Below are positions 54,865 through 64,000 of a stretch of DNA of 64,000 nucleotides, piece by piece. The DNA lies in the NCBI GenBank assembly GCA_013407085.1, contig JACCGJ010018221.1:1-64000 (forward strand), read 5' to 3'. The notes beneath the pieces are model-generated. The model saw only the letters and a list, made by a program, of their open reading frames with translations. It was not told the origin of the DNA and made no database searches. Both the position numbers and the translations under genes were made by a program. Origin of the DNA: Atriophallophorus winterbourni (lineage: Eukaryota > Platyhelminthes > Trematoda > Plagiorchiida > Microphallidae). The stretch's first letter is position 1. Each line of letters begins with the position of its first letter.

Positions 54865-55320
54865 TGAAAAAAGCTTATTTTCATGCATTTCCGTCACACC
54901 ACACCTTTACGATTGGTTTTGTGTCTGTTTTGCACTTATTAGGTAAGACTGTAGGAATCAGACCCGTATCGCTCGAAACCGTTTAAAATGTAATCAAGTT
55001 GCGCTGTATACCACTTTTGAGTATTTTTGTACGAGACCAACTTGTCAATCACAGAGTCCACACTCATGTAGATCAGGTTTGAACCCATGACCATGAACAA
55101 AAAAGCTTATTTGCATGCATTTCCATCAAACACACCCCACGACCAGTTACGTGCTGTTTGCACTTATCAGGTGAAGACTGTAAGATCAGGACACGCATGC
55201 GCTCAAAACAGTGTAGGAATGGTTAGCAAGTTGCGCTTGTATGCCACTGTTGGGAAAGGTTGGTACGACCAACTTGTTTAATCACATGAGTCCACAATCG
55301 TGTAGACTGGGTTTGGATCC
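54865..55320 (-). repeat. RZ-C tandem units, minus sense, in mind bomb intron
   Basis: AAGCTTATTTxCATGCATTTCC at 54871 recurs at 55103 (period 232). The ribozymes are decayed: the 55.12-kb one reads (minus) CTGATAA, GTGC-AAACA-GCAC, GTAAC, TGGTC, GTGGGG, so stem II and stem I survive but two core bases are changed. Confidence 0.7.
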
Positions 55321-55334
55321 ATGACCGTTAACAA

Positions 55335-55470
55335 AAAAGCACGAAACCGGTAGCGTGATATGTGTGAAGGAAATGCATGCAAATAAGCCTTTTTGTTCAT
55401 GGTCAGGGGTTCAAACCCAGTTTACATGAGTGTGGGCTCATGTGATTGAACAAATTGACGGAATAAATTT
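55335..55470 (+). repeat. RZ-C partial unit, inverted
   Basis: Begins within stem II (AAAAGCACGAAACCGGTAGCG) and continues AAATGCATGCAAATAAG, then ATGAGTGTGGGCTCATGTGA. It faces the minus-sense array to its left, so the two can pair as a hairpin. Confidence 0.6.
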
Positions 55471-56373
55471 GAACTATACAGCACGTCAATAGACACAACT
55501 AAATAGGCGGTCATATACAATCCATATGTATTTTTGCGCGATAAACGATAATGTTTATCAACAACTATCCAAAGTTTTCTTCAAATAGGTTTCAACTAGA
55601 AACATCAAGTCCGTTTGCAATTTTTCATGGGATATATTTGATCACTATCGTGAACAGATTTAGAGGAGTATTTTCGGAATTATGTGCATGGAGTATTATA
55701 TTAATTATACCATATGTACACCAAAGAATCGCCTCGTATAGCGCTTATTTTGACAGGTCTTTATAGTTTTACGTTTCAACTGATATTCAATAAAGTTCAT
55801 TCAGCGGAACCTTTACTAATCAAACGTTTAAAAAAATAATCGTTAATCACACTTTGCCAACAAGCTGTATCGTAGAACACGGGTTAAGTGGTTGCGAAAT
55901 CTTTGCTAAGAAATTTGGAATATGATCAGTTCCTTCGTTCGACTAGCGAATGATCTTCAACCTTATCCAGAAAATTATCGAGTCTCTCAATTAAGTGAAC
56001 AAGGGTAAAAAATTATTTCCTTCCATCGTTTTCAGGGTTCTTAATCCCCAATCAAATAGCTTTTATTTGAGTAAAAGGGACAAGTGCTATGGTTTTTGCG
56101 TCAGCGATATCCAGTCGGAAAAATGAGAACGTTTTGCATCCTTTGTATAAAATTTTATACGGTTTCATTTTCTATGGTGTTTTTATTTACAATTTACAAT
56201 AAGAATGGATTGTGTTTCAATGCACTTAGTTTAATTTTCGTTGAACATTGCAAATAGAAATCGGACTGGCTGCTGTTGATGAAGAGCAGTTTTGGAATTT
56301 CTGACGCATCATCATCTACCACTATGTGCACATTATCCATATATTCTGCCTAATTGGGTTTCGTATTTTTCAG
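55471..56373. other. No recognisable feature (mind bomb intron)
   Basis: AT-rich; nothing recognised. The acceptor TTTTTCAG ends at 56373. Confidence 0.4.
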
Positions 56374-56504
56374 TCACCAATTTTCGGAATTCGATGGAAG
56401 TGCGTTGTATGCTTCAGCACTGACCTGTGCTCCAACTGTTACCACGGTGACAAACACTCTTTGACACACCAGTTTCTCAGGATCACCGCCCCGTATAAAA
56501 CCAG
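56374..56504 (+). CDS. mib1: Mind bomb, ZZ zinc-finger exon
   Basis: Starts in phase 0 after TTTTTCAG. It encodes [13 protein letters not shown], then [18 protein letters not shown], the second half of the ZZ finger: two CxxC pairs and the final His pair. The first Cys pair should be on the preceding, unseen exon. CYHGDKH is the MIB1-type form of this motif (MIB2 differs). The end is TAPYKT plus AG in phase 2 at a GTTTGT donor (56505). Confidence 0.9.
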
Positions 56505-57590
56505 GTTTGTTCCCGGAACATAGAAGGCCAATTTAATATTTTGATTTGGAACAATCATTTTCAACACAAACAAAATGTTCAAGCACAGACGTTATCCATC
56601 TTACGACCCATTATTCTAACCATTCTATTCTGAGTTTGATTATCTAATCATGATCGGTTTCAATTGAATATACGTATCAAATTTTGAAATATATATTCAT
56701 CCTCATGTCAATAAACGTCCTCACCACATTTCATCAACCAGACTCTTGATGTGTTCATGAATAAAAATTAAAATATATTCGTCAATGGTAAATATTTTTC
56801 TGAAAGAAAATGTCCGATGGAAAGATCACGTTAAACAGCATAATCGTGTGCATCACCAAACGCGTCTTTCGCATGCCCTGAAAAGCAGCTTTAGCTGAAC
56901 GAACTCCCTTCCTATATTAATGAAGAAAAGAATCGCTCGTTAAATACCCGAATAAATTTTTCCACCAATGGTGCCATTTGATATGAACAAAACTGGTAGT
57001 ATGTTAGCATCAGCGAGAACTTACATTGTTTACAAACATTTCCACAATTGCAGTTACTTCTCTTTTTTTACGTTTGGGCAAGCGCGCTTTATTGGTCCGG
57101 AATCTTCAATAGGTCAGTACATTTTATGCAGAAATAGAAACAGAAAAAAAACAGAAAAAGAAAAAAAACATTTTCATAACCAGGCCATGAAGCACCCTCG
57201 ATAATGAAACATTCTGTATTGCAATATGGTGCAATTTTACGGAATATTTGACGACGATTAGTATCAATAGATTCGATGTATGATTCTGCTGTCTCACAAT
57301 AAACCAATGTAAACTTACCCAAGATGTGCATTACTCTACCCGATAATGGCGCCTTATTGTTTTTACAAACATATCTAATTTTCAAGGAGAGTCGACTTGA
57401 AAATATCATTGCGATTCCAAGTTCTCGAGCGGTATTTAGGGCAAATTATACACCGTAACTAAATTTTATTTTCCTAACAAATTGTTTTTTTTTCATAACA
57501 GTGTTTCAGTAATTCCACGACCCACCAGATACGTCGTTACAATTTACACACACATTTGACACGTTTTTTCAACAATCGGTTTATCCACAG
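56505..57590. other. Mind bomb intron
   Basis: GTTTGT donor to TTTATCCACAG acceptor. An A-rich purine run lies at 57125-57172. Nothing else recognised. Confidence 0.6.
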
Positions 57591-57969
57591 AGTAATTGTT
57601 GGCCGGCGACTGAAACAGCGACGCGTGGATGCAGTCGGATTGTTCCCGAAAGCACGAGTTGTTCGCGGAATCGATTGGAGCTGGGATAGCCAAGATTGTA
57701 TCACCCCACAGACATCAAGTGGAGGTCCCTTGCTTTTGGGCTCAGCTAACGTCACTTCATTTTCTTCCTCTGGATGTCGTACGTCACACAGGGGTGGGGC
57801 ATGTGACACAGTCTTGCCGGTCAGTCCTTTATTGCTACCGACGCAAGGCCGCATAACTGATCGTCGTGATTGGTACCCGTGGGCACCAAGGTCGGCGGTA
57901 TTGGTCGCATGGGATAGCGGAGCGTACAACGTCTATCGAGTCGGATATGCTGGTCTCATTGACTTAAAA
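57591..57969 (+). CDS. mib1: Mind bomb, second MIB/HERC2 domain exon, with an internal insertion
   Basis: The first base completes the AGA codon split with the previous exon. GRRLKQRRVDAVGLFPKARV then RVVRGIDWSWDSQD match the link and start of MIB domain 2. GRITDRRDWYPWAPRSAV, WDSGAYNVYRVGYAGLIDLK match its end. Between DSQD and GRITD there are about 50 residues (57705-57855) where the family has about 7 (DGGxGxx). They have no stop and end LLLPTQ. They are either a lineage-specific loop or a short unspliced intron (a CAAG before GCCGC could be an acceptor; no strong donor is seen). The exon ends in phase 0 at GTAGGT. Confidence 0.88.
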
Positions 57970-59164
57970 GTAGGTTGAACGCAGAATCAATTCATATAAA
58001 ACTCTTGAGGGTAACATACTTTGATAGCTTAGACTATGTTATATACTGAAATCTATTGAACCATGTCACATTGATTGGAATACACACTGAAAATCACAAG
58101 GAAACGGTAGTGCGTAATTTTTATTTCTGCACCTATTATATGCAGTGAATGTATCTGTGAAGGCCTTTCTATTTTGCACTTGGTAGTGCGCTACTAAAAT
58201 CGTTACTATACCCACATCAATCATATTGTTGTTTACTATTCAGTTTTTCGGTAAAGTCTAGCTGCTGATGAACCTTCTTTATTTAAATCCCTAAAAAGAT
58301 TTTCGAAATCCCAATATTTCGATTCTGGAACCATTGTCCATCTGGCCTAAAATAGAGTTTACATGTGATTCCTGGCCAAGTACTCAAGGTGCTTAAAAAA
58401 TGACCAGATATTGTGGTGCTCACATCCCCATCACTAACACACCACAGCCACAACAGATTGGAATGGTACGAGAACTATTGCCATGGGAGGGATACTGAGA
58501 GTGTTACATTTGACCTTACAAACGAATAATGAAAACGCTAAATTGGACAGCATTTAAGGCCGCCGGGAAAAGCGAGAATCACAACCAATAAAAGCAAATG
58601 AATCTCATTGCCAAACTTTCTTCAGAAAATCTTTTGCCGGATATGCCAATTAGTTAGTTGGCGAAACGTCAGATATCCAGCTAAGTGAGAACCTATGAAT
58701 TACAAGCGAGATTGATTCACGATCGTACAATATTGATCGAAATCTAATCGGCTAAATAGTAACTTGCCACAATTAGGAACAGATAACTCTCGAACAACTC
58801 ATCTGCTCGCTTGAAACGTTAGCATTTTAGGAAATTCAATGCTTTCAAATAAGAATACAGTCAAGTAAAAGAGGTGAACGAAGTTCTATATGTAATACCG
58901 TTTCAACATGAAATGTTGTTCAACATCGAACAAAAATACGCAGTACCTTGATCCTAATAACTAATGATGATTGCGAATGGTTTGCTTTTGATAGTCTAAT
59001 TCGAGCCATAAGATTGACTTGATCGTCTAAATTTATGCGGACATTTGGTTTTTAGCTTATTTCAAAATACAACTTATCCATGTACTATTTAGCTTGGTGT
59101 ATCCTGCTTTTTACCGACAAAGCAGCCATTATTGGTACCCTTCAAGAACACCTCCAGTCGATAA
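57970..59164. other. Mind bomb intron; RZ-B fragment at 58355-58445
   Basis: 58355-58445 matches part of an RZ-B unit (GTGATTCCTGGCCAAGTACTC, GGTGCTCACATCCCCATCAC) and stops at ACCAC (58445), exactly the stem I strand next to the predicted ribozyme cut. The rest is unassigned. Confidence 0.5.
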
Positions 59165-60075
59165 TTTACTACTTTTTGTCAGCATACAAGGACTTTGGGC
59201 TTACAATCATTACGAACAAGACCAAAGTCTAAGGTCAAGGGACTGTATCGGCTCCAATCCTCACTACGGAAAACTGTTAGCCTGAACCTGTACATCATTT
59301 CACATATCTTGGTTCAACCATTGCCGATGACTTCTCTCTGGGCACGGAGATTGGTAAGTGGATTAACAGAGCAGCTGCCATCTTGTCTCGTTTGAACTCT
59401 CGTGTCTGAAGCAAATGTCAGATAAAACAGAGATGATTGTGTACAGCGCGCACGTACTAAACGCTTTATTATACAGCATACCTGGACCATCCTGGCAAGA
59501 CACATTTGAAGCTGAAGCAGCATCCGCGTATCTTGAACATATCGCGAATAGACAAAGAAACGAATCTGAAGTTCTTCCTGTAGCTGATCTGAAGAACATA
59601 TTTGCTCTGCTATAACAGCGCCGCCTACGCTAGCTAGGTAATGCGTACAGAATAGAAAATGTTCGTATTTTATTGGGAGTTGAAATCAGGAATTCGACCT
59701 TTATGCACACCTTACTTGCTGCAAAAATACTTTTGAAAAGAGATACGAAAGCTTTTGGTGTTGACCCACGAGTTGGGAAGCACTTGCTCTTGACCACTCA
59801 TTCTGGACGCATCGTATAAAGCGTCATCTGCAAGTAGGCAAAAAACAGATGCTACTATTAGTTGTTGATCATAGGTCACACAGTCAGCGTGAAACAGACA
59901 CCGATCGTCCGAGTACTGCTTTTCGTTGCTACGTTGCATGAAAGATTGTTCCTACCGATTCGAACCGTATAGCCATTTCAAACACTGTGAAGCATAATAC
60001 GATCACGCTTCTTTGATGTATATCCATGGTCGACATCGACCGAAGGAGGCCAAAAACAACAACAACAACAACATT
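59165..60075 (+). mobile_element. RTE-like LINE remnant in mind bomb intron
   Basis: Frames show AYKDFGLTIITNKTKV, then FTYLGSTIADDFSLGTEIG, a KTEMIVYSAHVLNALLY segment, LGNAYRIENVRI, KRDTKAFGVDP, then the family 3' UTR and a (CAA)n tail at 60055-60074. Many stops. Confidence 0.78.
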
Positions 60076-60119
60076 CAGCTGAGAACAAAATAGTTGAAAT
60101 ATTTGTCCGCTTGAATTAA

Positions 60120-60400
60120 AGCTGTCCGTCCTGGGTTGTGTGTGATAAAATGCCTGCAAACGTGTATTATTCGTTCAAGCCCATTGGTGTAACCCATCTA
60201 TGTGTGTTGGAAAATGTGATTGATCAGGTTGGTCATGGCAATTTCGTCCAGCAGTGGATTACAAGTTCATACTTTGTTTACGATTTCCCAACTGTTTCCA
60301 AACATGTGGATTCTAATTGTCTCTCCCTACCTGGCGCGCGCAAGCTGCACGAAAGCGGTTGTGGTTTGCGTGTGTATGATGGAAATGCATGCTAATGCAG
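60120..60400 (+). repeat. RZ-C unit, just over one monomer
   Basis: Begins GGTTGTGTGTGATAAAATGC, i.e. at the position just after the predicted ribozyme cut, runs through the unit (AATGTGATTGATCAGGTTGG, CAGCAGTGGATTACAAG) and ends with a decayed ribozyme (CCCTAC, CTGGCGC, GAAAG, CGGTT, GTGG) and GATGGAAATGCATGC. It sits directly after an RTE (CAA)n tail. Confidence 0.65.
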
Positions 60401-60559
60401 AATTTTCGTCCGTATTTGTTTCGAACATTTACTATGAGAAAATATTAGCCGATGTTAACCACAAATCAGATATTACCAAACATCCTGAAGAAAATCACCT
60501 GTTGGCAATCTCAGGAGCGTCTTAGTTGAAAATTATCACGCCGCATCTTGGATTATGCT

Positions 60560-61040
60560 GTAAGATTAAACAGCAAGGAGCCGTTCAGGCTCGTTGCTCC
60601 CAAGAGCTGTGACCAGTTTCATTGCTTCCTGCTGATCCGTTGGTTGGCTCTGGATGAAACGGTTCATTAACAACCTATGTATGCTTGCTTCATCTATGTT
60701 TAGTTGCCTCAACTCTAACCGACTTCGCAAAAACTGATAGTGGGTCATTGGATCTGCAATTCCATCAAATTGTTGACCATAAAACCTTTCCATAGCTCGT
60801 TGACAGTCATGTTCGATGGTGAACTCTGTAACCAGAACCCTTTTCATTTCTTCGAAAAGTTGAAACAACCCGAATTTTCTCTTCAACTGAAACACGGCCT
60901 TGGCCCTGCCTGACAACAGTGTTCAGAGAACAGTAAGTAAATTCGTGTCACCCTTCACGCCGTTACACGTTGCCACTGCTTGGAAATCTTGCAACTAGTG
61001 TTCAACGTCATCATCTGAAAATTGAATTGGCCACGGTAGT
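60560..61040 (-). pseudogene. LTR retrotransposon Gag-like fragment
   Basis: The minus-strand frame contains LSGRAKAVFQLKRKFG, FTIEHDCQRAMERFYGQQF, DPMTHYQFLRSRLELRQLN, LLMNRFIQSQPTDQQEAMK. Upstream in broken frames are MKLPWPIQFSDDDVE and FQAVATCNGVKGDTNLL. The pattern (PxPxxFxxxDVExxLxxFEAVAxxN, LSGRA) matches Gag of fluke Gypsy-like elements. Stops near 60925 and 60995 show decay. No LTR attached. Confidence 0.6.
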
Positions 61041-61573
61041 TTCATGCTCACGGCCCAAGTGTGTGACAAACAAGCTTAGTGAGCAACCTATTAGCTTCAG
61101 CATGTGGAAAAGCTCGCTTTAATAACGTATTCAAAAGCATTTGTTGAATGAAAGTGAAAATAATAACTCACCTTTCTGCCAACAAATTTATCGGAATTGT
61201 AACAGAAATATGTTCCAATTACCATCAAAATTTTGTTCCGGGAACAATTTTGTGATTCCTAATGTAGACAAGCATCCAAGACCTGCAGCCGTATCTGTGA
61301 AACTTTGAGAATCTGTTTACCGGAAACATTCAGCCGAGAGAATCGTTCTTGGTTCGAATTATTACTTATGGGCTGATTCATAGATATCTTTTATTGTCCC
61401 ACAACAGTTCATCAAATCTTTTCTACATCAGAGCAGTTTATAATCTGTATATTTTGCTGTTAAAAACTGAATAATTCTATTACGACGTATGAATTAATTA
61501 GAAATTGATTGATTATGTTCAAATTTTATACTACGTAATTTTGAAAACAATTTTTCGACTAAATACATTTTAG
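61041..61573. other. No recognisable feature (mind bomb intron)
   Basis: AT-rich; acceptor CATTTTAG ends at 61573. Confidence 0.4.
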
Positions 61574-62317
61574 GCTGTTCGATCAGCCAAATTTGGGAGT
61601 TATTACGTTGACCACCTACCTTTGCTGGCCGATCTTCGAGGTTTGTCAAACGAAGAATCAACGATTACCAGACCCGAACAATTGCGACATTGCACCGACG
61701 ACGAAGATGATATTAGTGAAGTTTGTCGCGATTCTAGCGGAAACACCCTAGTTCCCAATTGGACAAGTTTGCAAGAATTAGAGACAAGGAGGCAGAAGGT
61801 AACTAGATCCAGAGTTAATGGGCGTGCGCGCCAAACAACGGAATGTAGCGCTAACTTGCGGCACCGCAGTGATCAACGTTTGACGCTTAGTGGTCCTAAC
61901 GGAACCACTAGGGGACAGCGAGAAACACTGCGATATAGAAACGGTAATGCATCAAGGAACAATCCTTCCGCATCGTCTAGTCGTTCTTCACGAAATCATG
62001 AATTATCAAACCTTGGTAATTCATGTCTGCGAGGTCGACAAGCTCACGGTACAGGCCAGACTGCTCCCAACCGTGGGCATATTAGAAATCTCAGTCAGAC
62101 TGCATGGAACATGATGACGGATCTATTACGTACAAATACAACAACATCAGATCGCGATTCTGCGAGAAATTCGTTACACGACGACTCTCGATGTAGCAGA
62201 TTATCTCGAAACAATAGGCGAACCGGTCGTGATGGGCTTCTTGTGATTGCAAGCTCAGTTGGAAACCCGGCATCTGGGCAGGAATCTGTCGAATCAACCC
62301 ATCAACCAAACAGGGCC
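61574..62317 (+). CDS. mib1: Mind bomb exon after MIB domain 2, with a long polar insertion
   Basis: 248 codons, phase 0 at both ends (TTTTAG acceptor, GTAAGT donor at 62318). It opens AVRSAKFGSYYVDHLPLL, which continues DLK of the previous exon exactly as in MIB proteins (DLKCV..GG.(F/Y)YRDH.P.L). Instead of the mib repeat domain, about 225 polar residues follow, rich in Arg, Ser, Asn and Thr, with an acidic patch (CTDDEDDISEVC) and a Ser-rich run (SASSSRSSRN). No known domain is visible; probably disordered. The mib repeats, ankyrin repeats and RING fingers needed for a complete ligase must lie beyond 64 kb. Confidence 0.85.
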
Positions 62318-62544
62318 GTAAGTCCTTTAAGCCAAATTTGTCATCCTTTATAATTAATATCTCAATGTACCTAATGAATCTCACTGATATTGTTTTTTCT
62401 TAAACAAAAGCCTTTTAAGACACTGGCACCCGATTTTAGATAGATTGTTATTTGCCTCCTTGTGTCAGTATCGATCATGACTGTACATCACAAGAGCATT
62501 TACAATGACTGAAAAGTTTTATTTGTCGAAAAAAACGTCTCCTG
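62318..62544. other. Mind bomb intron start
   Basis: GTAAGT donor; nothing else recognised. Confidence 0.6.
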
Positions 62545-62715
62545 TTGTGCTCATACCAATAGGCAATGTGCGGCATTCACACGCTGTCGGCGTGATACAC
62601 GTTAAGCCGCCCAAAGCACTATCTGCTCTTCCGCAGGTTTCCGATGACAGTCTGCACAATGTGTCCACAATGAGCGGTCAAAAGAAAGTGCTTCACAACT
62701 CGTAGGGATGATGCT
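62545..62715 (-). mobile_element. RTE-like LINE 3' fragment
   Basis: The minus-strand translation SCEALSFDRSLWTHCADCHRK, in slightly broken frame, is the pol segment seen at 8.28 kb (WDELALGRSLWRHC). The fragment is short and lacks the tail. Confidence 0.55.
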
Positions 62716-64000
62716 GAGAGCCTTTGCATTTATTTTACAAACGTCTTAGTAACTGAAATACAGCCTGCTTAAAGGTTGATTTCCTGATGTCAACTCTTCA
62801 TTGTGTGCCATTCATACTACTAAATTCGTATCAGTAGCAGATTGTATTACTTTTGTGTTCAGAGGTTTAAAGATTGTTCAACCGTAAATTCCACTTTCAC
62901 TTTAATATGCAATGTATATTTTGTATGAGGATGCCAATGATGTTCATGCTGCCATCAGTAGGTGCTCTTTGCTTCTGCGTTTCGCGTTTGCTTATCTTGT
63001 GACATTGTGCAATTCATCATTCGTTCGATTTTTTAATGGGAGATATCAGGCAGATTCAACAAAGAATATAAACAATTACGTGTTAGACACACAAAAGTAA
63101 TTCTGATCAAGTTGTGCAACGTTTCAAATGGACCGATTCACTTAATTCCATACACCGTCAAACTACATTGCGGGTTTCTTGCAGTTTAATTAAATTTTCA
63201 GTAAACCACATTGGGCTTCAAATGACATGTACATTCACTAACAATTTAGCACCCTTGAACCTAAGGTATCCAATACATTAATGAGACTTCAATCAATATA
63301 TTCAAAACAGCTCAACATATTCTCAACTATTTTTTCGATACATCGATGCAAGAATTTACTCAGAAGCTGCAAAGTAATATGTAAAAACTGGCTATCTCAT
63401 GAACGACGTCTTGTTGTGTTTACTCGATAATCGTAACCAGCGCCTTTGAGAAAATCAAAGTTATCTTCTTATGCCAACGTTTACGCATACGCGTTTTACG
63501 GTTTCATTAAAGTTTCTATTCTCTCAGCCGATAACTTTACATTCCATTTGAAATCCCGCAGGACCCGTAACAAGACATAGAACCTTTGTGTCTGCAAAAA
63601 TAAAAGACAACTCACTATTCGACTCTGATATTCGACAGTTACAACCAGAGTAAGAATCGCAAATCCATCGTTTGTTAGCTACGAAAAAAATCGAACGAAT
63701 CGTCTTCGCAGTATCAATGAATATTTTCTGTCATACAAGTTACTAGCACCTCACCCATACTGCTCACGATTAACAATATATACCTCGCTAAAACAGTACC
63801 CATTGCTGTCATCTTTCCTTCTGTGATCGAGATTAGAACAACTGATTGGTTGACTTAACACAAACGACAAATTGATCTCTCAGTCACCGACTGGTTTCAG
63901 TAGGAACGTTACACAAAGCAATCTGATTCATTCGATTTGTCTGCTTGGTTTAGTTATGCGTGATTATGCTTGAGCTCAAAGAACCCAAATGTCCATTAAC
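62716..64000. other. No recognisable feature (probably mind bomb intron)
   Basis: AT-rich; no exon of the mib repeat or ankyrin region was recognised before the window ends. Confidence 0.4.

Noticed and set aside
8300..60075. The repeated ~250-bp block with CATCCATGGT and (CAA)n as a separate SINE
   Set aside because: In several copies (8.1, 23.3, 48.2, 59.2 kb) it continues upstream into RTE pol, so it is the LINE 3' end with varied truncation.
1..64000. CRISPR arrays, bacterial operons, riboswitches, tRNA or rRNA genes
   Set aside because: The tandem repeats found are ~224-242 bp without spacers; gene structure is eukaryotic; no tRNA or rRNA signature was recognised by eye.

Overview
The window is eukaryotic, AT-rich and dominated by transposable elements. 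Everything fits a digenean trematode (fluke). The evidence is: abundant CR1-like LINEs whose ORF1 carries a PHD-like zinc finger, RTE-like LINE 3' ends with (CAA)n tails, Penelope-like elements (PLEs) with GIY-YIG endonucleases, Gypsy fragments, and host genes split into small exons by long repeat-filled introns. I cannot name the species. No tRNA, rRNA, operon or CRISPR was seen.

Two host genes were found, both on the + strand. The first is a lysosomal-type alpha-mannosidase (GH38; exons 31053-32165 and 34190-35017), which appears to stop about half-way through the family length. The second is a mind bomb E3 ubiquitin ligase (MIB1-like), with exons at 47175-47261, 56374-56504, 57591-57969 and 61574-62317, running out of the window on the right. 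One exon, for the end of the first MIB domain and the first zinc-finger cysteines, was not found between 47.3 and 56.4 kb.

Layout: 0-15 kb is a graveyard of LINE pieces. 15-28 kb holds two copies of one CR1 family (CR1-A) in head-to-head orientation, separated by Gypsy debris, ribozyme repeats and other LINE pieces. 28-31 kb holds a CR1-C copy broken by an RTE 3' end, then a PLE fragment. 31-35 kb is the mannosidase. 39.1-44.6 kb is a nearly full-length CR1-B element with a second CR1 nested in its ORF1. 47-62 kb is mind bomb, whose first long intron contains a nearly intact PLE (49428-52262) with 360-bp inverted terminal repeats.

The most interesting system is a set of short tandem repeats (monomers about 224, 234-241 bp) scattered over more than a dozen places. 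Each has a type I hammerhead ribozyme core: CTGATGA, a small stem-loop, GAAAC, a CCGG palindrome, and a GTA/GTC cleavage triplet enclosed by a complementary stem I. They look like animal retrozymes, which are thought to make small circular RNAs and to be mobilised by PLE enzymes. The PLE terminal repeats here carry their own minimal hammerheads (GAAACGTT/GTC). So probable driver and probable passengers occur together, inside introns and around two conserved genes.

Labels such as CR1-A to CR1-D and RZ-A to RZ-C are mine, for this window only. All homology statements come from reading motifs by eye; no database search was run.
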